Below, in pieces: positions 1 through 6,573 of a DNA stretch of 14,316 bases; the first letter of the stretch is position 1; every line of letters begins with the position of its first letter. The stretch spans positions 1 to 14,316 of the forward strand of contig QXZO01000162.1 of assembly GCA_009886305.1 (NCBI GenBank). Reading direction: 5' to 3'. The notes under the pieces are model-generated. The model was given only the letters and a program-made list of their open reading frames with translations, made no database searches and was not told where the DNA came from. The DNA is from Betaproteobacteria bacterium. Its GTDB lineage: Bacteria > Pseudomonadota > Gammaproteobacteria > Burkholderiales > Eutrophovitaceae. The position numbers were made by a program, and so were the translations under genes.

Positions 1-537
1 GGACCACCAACCACATCGGGTACACGAGCGTCATTTGCTGAACTGATTAATCAAGAGTCTTACTGTGGTAAGGATAAGGTCGCAAAAGCATTATCTGTGG
101 AGCGTGGCGATAAAAAGGGCAAGAAATGTCGTGCTATGCGTACCGATGGCGCATACATCGAGGCGGGTGAGCAAGATAACTTGATCGTTCAAAAGTTAAA
201 CGAAGATCCTAATTCTTTCGGAATTTTTGGGTTCTCTTATTTAGATCAAAATTCTGATACTGTTCAGGGTGCCGTTCTTGATGGTGTGGCGCCAACGTTT
301 GACGCGATCGGATCAGGAAAGTACAAGGCTTCTAGGGCCTTATACTTCTATGTGAAGCACGCTCATATCGGCGTTGTTCCAGGGATCGAAAAATACATGA
401 CAGAGTGGACGAAGCATTGGGGTGATGATGGCATTCTTGCGGATGCTGGTATGATTCCTATGTCTAAGGTTGAACGAAAAGAAATGATGGATCGGATGAA
501 TGATCTACCAGTTCTCAAGAAGGGCGACCTCAAGTAA
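1..537 (+). CDS. pstS: Periplasmic phosphate-binding protein PstS, C-terminal part (5' truncated by window edge)
   Basis: Substrate-binding protein of the high-affinity phosphate ABC transporter; it acts in the periplasm and delivers phosphate to PstC/PstA. The frame is open from base 1 to the TAA at 535-537, giving 178 residues, so the true start and signal peptide lie upstream. A GTG at 97 is in frame but is internal, because conserved sequence precedes it. The fragment opens with GPPTTSGTRASF, which matches the family motif around the phosphate-binding Ser/Thr/Arg residues (TSGTR at residues 5-9). RTDGAY at 47-52 and FGIFGFSYL further on are also typical of PstS-like proteins. Two cysteines (residues 22 and 43 of the fragment) could form a disulfide, which is inference. 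It is followed by a strong hairpin and then pstC. Family assignment is secure; the exact subfamily is not. Confidence 0.93.
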   Translation, partial: GPPTTSGTRASFAELINQESYCGKDKVAKALSVERGDKKGKKCRAMRTDGAYIEAGEQDNLIVQKLNEDPNSFGIFGFSYLDQNSDTVQGAVLDGVAPTFDAIGSGKYKASRALYFYVKHAHIGVVPGIEKYMTEWTKHWGDDGILADAGMIPMSKVERKEMMDRMNDLPVLKKGDLK

Positions 538-563
538 TATTAAAGGGTCAGAAGTGTTTGGTT

Positions 564-606
564 AAGGAGCCAGCTTTTGGCTGAAAGCTGGCTCTTTCTC
601 ATTTTA
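564..606 (+). terminator. Intrinsic terminator/attenuator hairpin between pstS and pstC
   Basis: A perfect 11-bp inverted repeat, GAGCCAGCTTT at 567-577 and AAAGCTGGCTC at 584-594, encloses a 6-base loop (TGGCTG). It can extend outward by three more pairs (AAG/TTT, one a wobble). It is followed by TTTCTCATTTT, a moderately T-rich tract. It lies inside an operon whose downstream genes have no obvious promoter of their own in the remaining 15 bases. It most likely works as a partial terminator or as a 3' stabiliser of the pstS message, so that the binding protein is made in excess over the membrane components. The structure is seen; the role is inferred. Confidence 0.78.
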
Positions 607-620
607 AGGGACGCATTACG

Positions 621-2006
621 GTGTCATTAACAAGTCTAATTCTCCCGTTGCTCGTTATTGGCGCGATTTATTTTTACCTGGGACTACACTGGGGTAGAAG
701 GCAATGGGCGCTCGGCTCGGTTAAGTTGCATTCACTGCCAAGATATTATGGATTCTGGACAGGCTTGGTAGCCACGGTGCCTGCGATCCTTCTCCTAATT
801 TTCCTGTCTTTGGGAGATGATTTTCTCTTTAAATCCATGCTCAAGCAGTTCTACCCATCGGATGTGCTCGATGGGGACATAGTAGCGCGTGCGATAGCGT
901 TTACTAAAGTCATGAATCTAGTTGAGGGTGTTCGTTTTGGGATTCAAGAGCCCTGGGTTGAGGCAGCTGCTAGTGCTTGGATCGGGTGGCAAAAACTCGC
1001 CGATCTGGTCATTGCTTCAGTTACCATCGGATGTTCTTTGGTCGCTGGGATTTTTGCCTATAGGCAAATCAGCCCGACATTCCGAGCGCGTAATGGTGTG
1101 GAACGTATTATTTTGTGGGCACTCATAGCGTGCTCATCGATCGCGATATTTACGACGATTGGCATAGTGCTTTCTGTATTGTTTGAGTCAATTCGATTTT
1201 TCAAATTAATACCGATTCAGGATTTTATTTTCGGGCTTGAGTGGAATCCTCAATTCGAAGGGGCGGAGCGGGCCGGTTCGGGGGGTGGTACTGCAACGTA
1301 TGGCATGCTGCCCATGTTCGCTGGAACTTTTTTAATATCAGCGGTTGCGATTACAGTTGCTGTGCCCGTTGGTTTATTCAGTGCTATTTATCTCGCAGAG
1401 TACGCAAGCTTGAAGACGCGTTCAGTTGTTAAGCCATTACTTGAAGTTTTGGCAGGTGTTCCAACCGTAGTTTATGGGTTTTTCGCCGCATTAACTGTTG
1501 CTCCTTTTGTTAGATCGGTTGGGTCCTCGTTGGGTATCGAGGTCGCTTCAGAGTCTGCCTTAGCAGCGGGGCTTGTTATGGGGATTATGATCATTCCATT
1601 TGTGTCTTCGTTATCCGACGATGTGATCAATGCGGTTCCGCAGTCTTTGCGAGACGCAGCCTACGGTTTAGGATCAACAAAAAGTGAGGCAATCCGTCAG
1701 GTCGTGCTACCAGCTGCCCTACCCGGAATCGTTGCTGCTATTATTCTCGCTGTATCCCGTGCGATTGGTGAAACAATGATTGTGGTGATGGCGGCCGGTT
1801 TAGCCGCAAACTTATCCTTTAATCCTTTGGATGCCGTAACAACAGTGACGTCACAAATTGTGACTATATTAAGTGGTGATCAGGAGTTTGAATCTGCTAA
1901 AACACTCTCTGCTTTTGCCTTAGCTTTGGTTTTGATCGTTGTCACCTTAGCGCTAAACTTTTTCGCACTACAGATTGTTAAGAAATATCGGGAGCAATAT
2001 GACTAG
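621..2006 (+). CDS. pstC: Phosphate ABC transporter permease PstC, long form
   Basis: Inner-membrane permease that forms the phosphate channel with PstA. It has 461 residues, well above the roughly 320 of E. coli PstC. The extra length is N-terminal: a membrane segment at about residues 5-22, another at about 44-63, a loop, and a third at about 132-147, before the usual core. This resembles the PstC N-terminal domain (DUF3708 type). The binding-protein-dependent permease core follows, with the EAA loop at about residues 336-372 (AVPQSLRDAAYGLGSTKSEA, then a VVLPAALPGI stretch) that docks on PstB. The start is GTG at 621, with AAGGG at 606-610 about ten bases upstream. The TAG stop lies inside the start of pstA, giving an 8-base overlap that suggests coupled translation. 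Confidence 0.95.
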   Translation: MSLTSLILPLLVIGAIYFYLGLHWGRRQWALGSVKLHSLPRYYGFWTGLVATVPAILLLIFLSLGDDFLFKSMLKQFYPSDVLDGDIVARAIAFTKVMNLVEGVRFGIQEPWVEAAASAWIGWQKLADLVIASVTIGCSLVAGIFAYRQISPTFRARNGVERIILWALIACSSIAIFTTIGIVLSVLFESIRFFKLIPIQDFIFGLEWNPQFEGAERAGSGGGTATYGMLPMFAGTFLISAVAITVAVPVGLFSAIYLAEYASLKTRSVVKPLLEVLAGVPTVVYGFFAALTVAPFVRSVGSSLGIEVASESALAAGLVMGIMIIPFVSSLSDDVINAVPQSLRDAAYGLGSTKSEAIRQVVLPAALPGIVAAIILAVSRAIGETMIVVMAAGLAANLSFNPLDAVTTVTSQIVTILSGDQEFESAKTLSAFALALVLIVVTLALNFFALQIVKKYREQYD

Positions 2007-3312
2007 ATCAACAGAGAGCGGCCCACTGAGTGCTCAAGAGGCTGCCCTGCGTGTAGCGGCCTCATTGAAAAAGCGTAGGCGGAGTGAGCAGCGCTTTCAG
2101 TATCAAGGTATAGCGGCAATAACACTCTCGATTCTATTTTTGGTGCTTTTGTTTACGGGTATTTTCTCTAAAGGCATACCTGGTATGTTCCAGCATTACG
2201 TCACGTTAGAGGTTTCCTTAGACAAGAATCAGATGGACCCGCAAGGAGATATGAGCCCTGATTCATTGTATGCTGGTGATGCTCATGGCCTTGTTAATGA
2301 TTCGTTGATGAGTGCTCTTGGGAACCCAGAAGGCCGTAAAGCTAAACGCGCTGCGCGTGCGATATTATCCTCAAGTTCACCAACTCGGCTGACAGAATTT
2401 GCGGTAAAACATCCAGAGTTACTCGGACAAAAGGTTGCGATTAAATTTGCGGTGGATGATGATATTGATTCATTTATGCGCGGGTTTATTTCTCGAGAAA
2501 CGCCGGAGTCAGATAGGCGAATCAACAATCAAACCATTGAGTTTGTGGATAGATTAAATCAAGCTTCTCTAATTTCCTATGAATTTAGTGATTATCTTTT
2601 TACTGGTTCGGCTTCCCGAAATGCTGAGGTTGCGGGCATTAAAGGAGCTTTGATGGGCTCTATATGGACCTTAGGGGTCTGTTTATTAATTGCCTTTCCC
2701 TTGGGTGTGGCAACAGCCGTGTATTTAGAGGAGATCGCACCTAAAAATAGAATTACAGAAATTATAGAAATCAATATCAATAATTTGGCTGCGGTCCCAT
2801 CGGTTGTGTTCGGGATTATGGGTCTTGCAATTTTCATTATCGTTTTTGGGATGCCACGTTCGATTCCGCTCGTCGGCGGCATTGTTTTAGCGTTGATGAC
2901 TTTGCCGACGATCATTATTTCGTCTCGCGCGGCTATTAGGGCGGTGCCTCCGAGTATTCGAGACGCTGCATTAGGAGTTGGGGCATCGAAGATGCAGACA
3001 ATCTTGCACCATGTGATTCCGCCGGCCCTGCCAGGCATGTTGACCGGCACCATTATCGGTATGGCTCAGGCTTTAGGGGAGACGGCGCCACTGTTAATGA
3101 TAGGGATGGTTGCGTTTATTGTGGATGTGCCTGGTGGTGTGACGGAGCCGGCCACAGCCCTACCCGTGCAGATTTTTATGTGGGCTGATTTTGCGGAGCG
3201 TATGTTCATCCAAAAAACCAGCGCAGCTATTATTGTTCTACTAGCCTTTTTGATTACGATGAACGCTGGTGCAATCATCCTTCGTAAAAAACTTGAACGT
3301 CGATGGCAATGA
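1999..3312 (+). CDS. pstA: Phosphate ABC transporter permease PstA, long form with DUF3333-type N-terminal domain
   Basis: Second inner-membrane permease of the phosphate transporter. I place the start at ATG 1999 (MTRSTESGPL), preceded by GGGAG at 1990-1994; a TTG at 1975 in the same frame would add eight residues but lies deeper inside pstC. From ATG 1999 the protein has 437 residues, against about 296 in E. coli. A basic cytoplasmic stretch (KKRRR) precedes a membrane segment at about residues 37-56. An extra, mostly hydrophilic region follows to about residue 215 and resembles the N-terminal domain known as DUF3333. The permease core follows, with its EAA loop at about 313-345 (AVPPSIRDAALGVGASKMQT). 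The stop is 19 bases before the pstB start. The extension pairs with the long PstC, as expected of a co-evolved transporter type. Confidence 0.94.
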   Translation: MTRSTESGPLSAQEAALRVAASLKKRRRSEQRFQYQGIAAITLSILFLVLLFTGIFSKGIPGMFQHYVTLEVSLDKNQMDPQGDMSPDSLYAGDAHGLVNDSLMSALGNPEGRKAKRAARAILSSSSPTRLTEFAVKHPELLGQKVAIKFAVDDDIDSFMRGFISRETPESDRRINNQTIEFVDRLNQASLISYEFSDYLFTGSASRNAEVAGIKGALMGSIWTLGVCLLIAFPLGVATAVYLEEIAPKNRITEIIEININNLAAVPSVVFGIMGLAIFIIVFGMPRSIPLVGGIVLALMTLPTIIISSRAAIRAVPPSIRDAALGVGASKMQTILHHVIPPALPGMLTGTIIGMAQALGETAPLLMIGMVAFIVDVPGGVTEPATALPVQIFMWADFAERMFIQKTSAAIIVLLAFLITMNAGAIILRKKLERRWQ

Positions 3313-3331
3313 TAAAAAACGGATTAAACAT

Positions 3332-4174
3332 ATGACTGATGAAGTGATTGATGTTAAAGCAGTGGATTTCCAAGATAGAGAGGTGCCTGAAGAAACGGTC
3401 GGTGAGGTGTACGTTAAGAATCCAAGAATGACCGCACGCAATGTCAGTGTTTACTACGCGGAAAAGCTAGCGGTCGATAATGTGACGCTAGACGTTGGTT
3501 CGAGTGAGGTCATTGCTTTTGTGGGGCCGTCGGGTTGTGGTAAATCAACGTTACTTCGATGTTTTAACAGAATGAATGACACTATCGATATTTGCCGAAT
3601 GGAGGGAGGGATAAATATTGACGGTGACGATATAAACGACCCTAAAATTGATGTGGTCTCCTTAAGAGCTAGGGTGGGTATGGTTTTTCAAAAACCGAAC
3701 CCTTTTCCAAAGTCGATTTTCGATAATATTGCTTACGGCCCTCGTATTCACGGGCTGGCCAGAGATAGTGTAGAGCTTGACGAGATAGTGGAGCGTTCGC
3801 TGGAGCGAGCAGGGTTATGGAGTGAAGTTAAGGACCGTTTAGATCAGCCTGGTACAAGCTTATCTGGAGGTCAGCAACAGCGGCTGTGTATTGCTCGGGC
3901 TATTGCCGTGGGACCTGAGGTAATATTGATGGACGAGCCTTGCTCGGCGCTCGATCCTATCGCAACGGCCAAAGTAGAGGAACTTATTTCCGAGTTGCGT
4001 GAACAGTATACGATCGTGATTGTTACTCACTCCATGCAGCAGGCGGCACGAGTTTCCGATCGGACCGCTTATTTCCATCTTGGAAAGCTCGTGGAAGTGG
4101 GCGAAACCAAGAAAATTTTCACCCGTCCCGTCCACCGGCTAACCGAAGATTATATTACTGGTCGATTTGGGTAA
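3332..4174 (+). CDS. pstB: Phosphate ABC transporter ATP-binding protein PstB
   Basis: Cytoplasmic ATPase that drives phosphate import through PstC/PstA. ATG 3332 gives 280 residues. A GTG at 3269 in the same frame overlaps pstA and is less likely. The Shine-Dalgarno is weak (GGA at 3321-3323), so translation may depend on coupling to pstA. Motifs in order: Walker A GPSGCGKST (residues 65-73), Q-loop glutamine at 120 in VFQKPNPFPKS, ABC signature LSGGQQQR (177-184), Walker B ending in LMDEP (199-203), and switch histidine 233 in VTHSM. The KPNPFPKSI sequence and the THSMQQAARVSD region are characteristic of PstB rather than other ABC ATPases. The N-terminus is some 20 residues longer and more acidic than in E. 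coli. No phoU follows, unlike the common pstSCAB-phoU order. Confidence 0.97.
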   Translation: MTDEVIDVKAVDFQDREVPEETVGEVYVKNPRMTARNVSVYYAEKLAVDNVTLDVGSSEVIAFVGPSGCGKSTLLRCFNRMNDTIDICRMEGGINIDGDDINDPKIDVVSLRARVGMVFQKPNPFPKSIFDNIAYGPRIHGLARDSVELDEIVERSLERAGLWSEVKDRLDQPGTSLSGGQQQRLCIARAIAVGPEVILMDEPCSALDPIATAKVEELISELREQYTIVIVTHSMQQAARVSDRTAYFHLGKLVEVGETKKIFTRPVHRLTEDYITGRFG

Positions 4175-4186
4175 TGTTTGGCTAGT

Positions 4187-4228
4187 GGGAGTATCGACTC
4201 ATTATGAGTTTTGAGTCGTTGGCTCCTT
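4187..4228 (+). terminator. Hairpin downstream of pstB, possible weak terminator of the pst operon
   Basis: CGACTCA at 4195-4201 and TGAGTCG at 4212-4218 form a perfect 7-bp stem around a 10-base loop. GGAG at 4188-4191 and CTCC at 4223-4226 can add four outer pairs across an internal loop (TAT opposite TTGG). Only TTAATACT follows, with no real T-run, so efficient Rho-independent termination is doubtful. An alternative pairing of GAGTAT (4189-4194) with ATACTC (4230-4235) also exists. The fold is visible in the sequence; the function is inferred. Confidence 0.4.
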
Positions 4229-4239
4229 AATACTCGACA

Positions 4240-4269
4240 TTGACCAGAAACCCAGTAAAAAGGTAAAAT
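4240..4269 (+). promoter_or_regulatory. Candidate sigma-70 promoter for tpiA-secG-tRNA-Leu
   Basis: TTGACC at 4240-4245 (five of six bases match TTGACA) is followed, after an 18-base spacer, by TAAAAT at 4264-4269 (five of six match TATAAT). The predicted transcription start is near 4276, leaving a leader of about 23 bases before the tpiA ATG. GTAAAA occurs at 4255-4260 and 4263-4268, and its inverted copy TTTTAC at 4277-4282, so the -10 region sits inside a small inverted repeat. Position between the pst operon and tpiA makes a promoter plausible, but it is predicted by eye only. Confidence 0.5.
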
Positions 4270-4298
4270 TACGCGGTTTTACTTTGGTGGTTTTAGGT

Positions 4299-5051
4299 AT
4301 GAAGCGTAAGCAACTTGTTGTCGGTAATTGGAAAATGAACGGATCTCTATCCGATAACGAGGCCCTGTTAGATGGATTGACGCGAGCGGACGGTTTGTCG
4401 ACGCTGGATGTGGCGGTGTGCGTGCCCTATATTTATCTCGCACAAGCGCAGGAGCGCTTGGGGTCGGGGAGTGTAAGTTGGGGCGTCCAAAATGTCAGTG
4501 AATACGATGCAGGAGCTTACACAGGTGAAATTTCGGTGACTATGCTCGCTGATTTTCAAGTTTCGTACGGGCTTGTTGGGCATTCAGAGCGCCGCAGTCT
4601 TTATGCTGAATCCAATGAGTTAGCAGGGATTAAGGCCAGAAAACTGCTTGGGGTTGATATTACGCCGATTGTTTGTGTTGGAGAGACGTTTGAACAAAGA
4701 GAGGCAGAGCAGACCTTCGAAATTATTTCGGCTCAACTTGAGGCGGTAATTGAACAGATTGGTTTAGAGAATTTAGGGCGTATAGTTTTAGCTTATGAAC
4801 CAGTCTGGGCGATAGGGACAGGCCTGACTGCGTCGCCTGCGCAGGCGCAAGAAGTACATGGGTACATTAGAGAACAAGTCGCTTTGCTTGATAAGGTGGC
4901 TGCTGGGGCGGTAAGAATTTTATATGGTGGGAGTGTAAAACCTGATAATGCTGAGAAATTGTTTCGGCAAGTAGACGTGGATGGTGGGTTAATTGGTGGT
5001 GCTTCACTTAACCTTATTGATTTTTTGACAATTTGTCGGCTAGCAACTTGA
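4299..5051 (+). CDS. tpiA: Triose-phosphate isomerase
   Basis: Glycolytic and gluconeogenic enzyme of the cytoplasm that interconverts dihydroxyacetone phosphate and glyceraldehyde 3-phosphate. I choose ATG 4299 (MKRKQLVVGNWKMNGS), as family members begin close to the NWKM motif; GGTGG at 4286-4290 is a suitable ribosome-binding site. A TTG at 4284 would add only five residues. The length of 250 residues is normal. Active-site residues are all present in this numbering: Asn10 and Lys12 (GNWKMN), His95 in GHSERR, and Glu167 in YEPVWAIGTG. The phosphate-gripping GGSVKPDN segment is near residues 213-220. secG begins 31 bases downstream, an arrangement found widely in proteobacteria. Confidence 0.98.
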   Translation: MKRKQLVVGNWKMNGSLSDNEALLDGLTRADGLSTLDVAVCVPYIYLAQAQERLGSGSVSWGVQNVSEYDAGAYTGEISVTMLADFQVSYGLVGHSERRSLYAESNELAGIKARKLLGVDITPIVCVGETFEQREAEQTFEIISAQLEAVIEQIGLENLGRIVLAYEPVWAIGTGLTASPAQAQEVHGYIREQVALLDKVAAGAVRILYGGSVKPDNAEKLFRQVDVDGGLIGGASLNLIDFLTICRLAT

Positions 5052-5082
5052 GCGGCATCACTTTGATGATTGACGGAATATT

Positions 5083-5442
5083 ATGAGTTTTATTGTTTTA
5101 GTAATACACGTGTTGGCTGCTCTTGGAGTAGTTGGACTAGTGTTAATGCAGCACGGTAAGGGTGCGGATATGGGCGCTGCCTTTGGTGGTGGGTCATCAG
5201 GGAGCTTGTTTGGGTCTAGCGGTTCAGCTAACTTTTTGAGTCGAGTTACAGCCGTTTTTGCAACTATTTTTTTCATCACGAGTATGAGTCTGAGTTTCCT
5301 CCAGTTTGAGAAAACTCGATCAGTTGGTGTGATGTCAGGAACAACGATCACTGTGCCAGCTGCCTCCTCGGGTGATTTAGAGGGATCAGAGCCATCCCTT
5401 GATGAGGGCCCGGGGTCAAAAGTTGATGAAATCCCTAAGTAA
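5083..5442 (+). CDS. secG: Preprotein translocase subunit SecG
   Basis: Small inner-membrane subunit that assists SecYE and SecA in protein export. It has 119 residues. Membrane segment one spans about residues 3-22, then comes the conserved loop MQHGKGADMGAAFGGG (22-37) and a Ser/Gly-rich linker, then membrane segment two at about 54-73. The C-terminal tail is hydrophilic, acidic and rich in Ser, Gly and Pro, which is normal and variable in this family. The ATG at 5083 follows ACGGAATATT, so only a weak Shine-Dalgarno is present. The gene lies between tpiA and tRNA-Leu; E. coli also has secG next to leuU, which supports the call. Confidence 0.96.
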   Translation: MSFIVLVIHVLAALGVVGLVLMQHGKGADMGAAFGGGSSGSLFGSSGSANFLSRVTAVFATIFFITSMSLSFLQFEKTRSVGVMSGTTITVPAASSGDLEGSEPSLDEGPGSKVDEIPK

Positions 5443-5492
5443 GCGTGGTTGTAGAGTTTTAAAATAATCGTGGTTAATTGAGGATTTAAATT

Positions 5493-5577
5493 GCCGACGT
5501 GGTGGAACTGGTAGACACGCCGTCTTGAGGGGGCGGTGGCGAAAGTCGTGCGAGTTCGAGTCTCGCCGTCGGCACCA
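5493..5577 (+). tRNA. tRNA-Leu (anticodon GAG)
   Basis: An 85-base class II tRNA with encoded CCA. The acceptor stem GCCGACG (5493-5499) pairs with CGTCGGC (5567-5573), followed by discriminator A5574 and CCA 5575-5577. The D-arm region contains GGTAGACAC. The anticodon stem CCGTC (5520-5524) pairs with GGCGG (5532-5536) with one T-G wobble. The loop TTGAGGG places anticodon GAG at 5527-5529, reading CUU/CUC leucine codons. The long variable arm (about 5537-5549) is as expected for tRNA-Leu. The T stem GCGAG (5550-5554) pairs with CTCGC (5562-5566) around TTCGAGT. It lies 50 bases after secG. No promoter stands out in that gap, so it may be processed from a secG or tpiA-secG transcript. Confidence 0.98.
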
Positions 5578-5583
5578 AAATGA

Positions 5584-5652
5584 TAGTTCGAGTAAACAGT
5601 TAACTTGAGCACGAACTAATAGTGAAATATGGGTCTTACAAATGAGTAAGCC
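5584..5652 (+). other. Trailer region between tRNA-Leu and nuoA with two small inverted repeats
   Basis: TAGTTCG at 5584-5590 and CGAACTA at 5612-5618 form a 7-bp stem around a 21-base loop that contains the palindrome GTTAAC. A second fold pairs GG+CTTAC (5632-5639, with T5634 bulged) with GTAAGCC (5646-5652) around AAATGA, followed by ATGTTTTA. Either could mark the 3' end or a processing site of the tRNA transcript, but neither has a clean T-run. The first arm also repeats nine bases of the tRNA T-arm. Only the sequence matches are seen; function is unknown. Confidence 0.35.
5605..5633 (+). promoter_or_regulatory. Weak candidate promoter for the nuo operon
   Basis: TTGAGC at 5605-5610 is followed after 17 bases by TATGGG at 5628-5633. 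The -35 match is fair (four of six) and the -10 match is poor (TAT only). It lies at the right place, about 50 bases before the nuoA ATG, and the nuo operon needs a promoter somewhere upstream. Readthrough from secG and the tRNA is an alternative. Low confidence. Confidence 0.2.
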
Positions 5653-5680
5653 ATGTTTTAATGTGGTACAGGATATTTGA

Positions 5681-6049
5681 ATGATAGGTGAGTACTTCCC
5701 AATATTATTGTTTATCATTGTCGGCGTTGCCGTAGGTGTGGTGCTACCAATGGTTGGCGCAATTCTCAGCCGCACATTCAGATCACATAATCCTGATGAG
5801 GCAAAATTGTCCGCTTATGAATGTGGTTTCGATGCTTTTGAAGATGCGCGAACAAAATTCGACGTCCGATACTATCTGGTGGCTATTTTATTTATCATTT
5901 TTGATCTAGAAATTGCTTTTTTGTTTCCATGGGCCATAGCACTTGATCAAATCGGATTAGCGGGTTTCATAGCAATGATGATTTTCCTTGCTTTGTTGGT
6001 TGTGGGGTTCATTTATGAATGGAAGAAGGGAGCCCTGGATTGGGATTAA
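5681..6049 (+). CDS. nuoA: NADH-quinone oxidoreductase subunit A
   Basis: Small membrane-arm subunit of complex I next to the quinone chamber (mitochondrial ND3 homologue). It has 122 residues with three membrane segments, at about 7-29, 63-85 and 91-112. The conserved first loop carries YECGF (Cys48), the counterpart of the cysteine loop that changes exposure between active and deactive states in mitochondrial complex I. The second helix contains FIIFDLEIAFLFPW with acidic Asp75 and Glu77. The ATG at 5681 is preceded by AGGA at 5670-5673, seven bases away. It is the first gene of the nuo operon and follows the tRNA by 103 bases. nuoB starts 16 bases after its stop. Confidence 0.97.
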   Translation: MIGEYFPILLFIIVGVAVGVVLPMVGAILSRTFRSHNPDEAKLSAYECGFDAFEDARTKFDVRYYLVAILFIIFDLEIAFLFPWAIALDQIGLAGFIAMMIFLALLVVGFIYEWKKGALDWD

Positions 6050-6065
6050 TTAGGTCGTACAGATT

Positions 6066-6542
6066 ATGATTATTGAGGAAATACAGGACAAAGGTTTTGT
6101 GACGACGAGTGTTGATGCTGTTGTGAATTGGACGCGGACGGGTTCGCTCTGGCCCATGACTTTTGGCCTAGCTTGCTGTGCTGTTGAGATGATGCACGCT
6201 GGAGCTTCGCGCTACGATTTAGACCGATTTGGTGTTGTTTTTCGTCCTAGTCCTCGTCAATCTGACCTGATGATTGTAGCTGGAACGTTGTGTAATAAGA
6301 TGGCGCCAGCGCTAAGGCGGGTCTATGACCAAATGGCTGAGCCTCGCTGGGTAATTTCGATGGGTTCATGCGCTAATGGTGGTGGCTACTATCACTACTC
6401 GTATTCTGTGGTGCGGGGTTGTGATCGAATAGTTCCGGTAGACGTTTATGTCCCAGGATGCCCTCCCACCGCGGAGGCATTACTGTATGGAATCGTTCAA
6501 CTGCAAAATAAGATTAAGCGTACCAACACGATTGCCCGTTGA
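6066..6542 (+). CDS. nuoB: NADH-quinone oxidoreductase subunit B (N2 cluster)
   Basis: Peripheral subunit (PSST homologue) that carries the terminal [4Fe-4S] cluster N2 and reduces quinone at its interface with NuoD. It has 158 residues, a usual length. Cluster ligands are the tandem pair Cys37-Cys38 (GLACCAVEMM), Cys102 (MGSCANGGG) and Cys132 (VPGCPPT). The WPMTFGLACC and RYDLDRFG segments are family hallmarks. The ATG at 6066 has only a weak ribosome-binding site (AGG at 6052-6054). nuoC starts 31 bases downstream. Confidence 0.98.
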   Translation: MIIEEIQDKGFVTTSVDAVVNWTRTGSLWPMTFGLACCAVEMMHAGASRYDLDRFGVVFRPSPRQSDLMIVAGTLCNKMAPALRRVYDQMAEPRWVISMGSCANGGGYYHYSYSVVRGCDRIVPVDVYVPGCPPTAEALLYGIVQLQNKIKRTNTIAR

Positions 6543-6573
6543 GCTGCGCTGTATCTAAATATTAAGGACTTAA

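Noticed and set aside
97..537. Starting PstS at GTG 97
   Set aside because: The same frame is open to base 1 and encodes the conserved GPPTTSGTR phosphate-binding motif upstream, so 97 is internal and the gene is truncated by the window edge.
2592..3053. Minus-strand reading frame of 153 codons inside pstA
   Set aside because: It lies entirely over the conserved permease core of PstA, with composition explained by the sense strand and no ribosome-binding site of note.
5058..5612. Long minus-strand reading frame of 184 codons across secG and the tRNA
   Set aside because: It reads the antisense of tRNA-Leu (the GADGETRTRTTF peptide, a known artefact of translating tRNA-Leu on the wrong strand) and of secG. 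No independent start signal or family match.
5416..5775. Minus-strand reading frame of 119 codons over the tRNA and the nuoA start
   Set aside because: Antisense shadow of the tRNA, its trailer and nuoA; it contains the same kind of tRNA-derived peptide and no recognisable domain.
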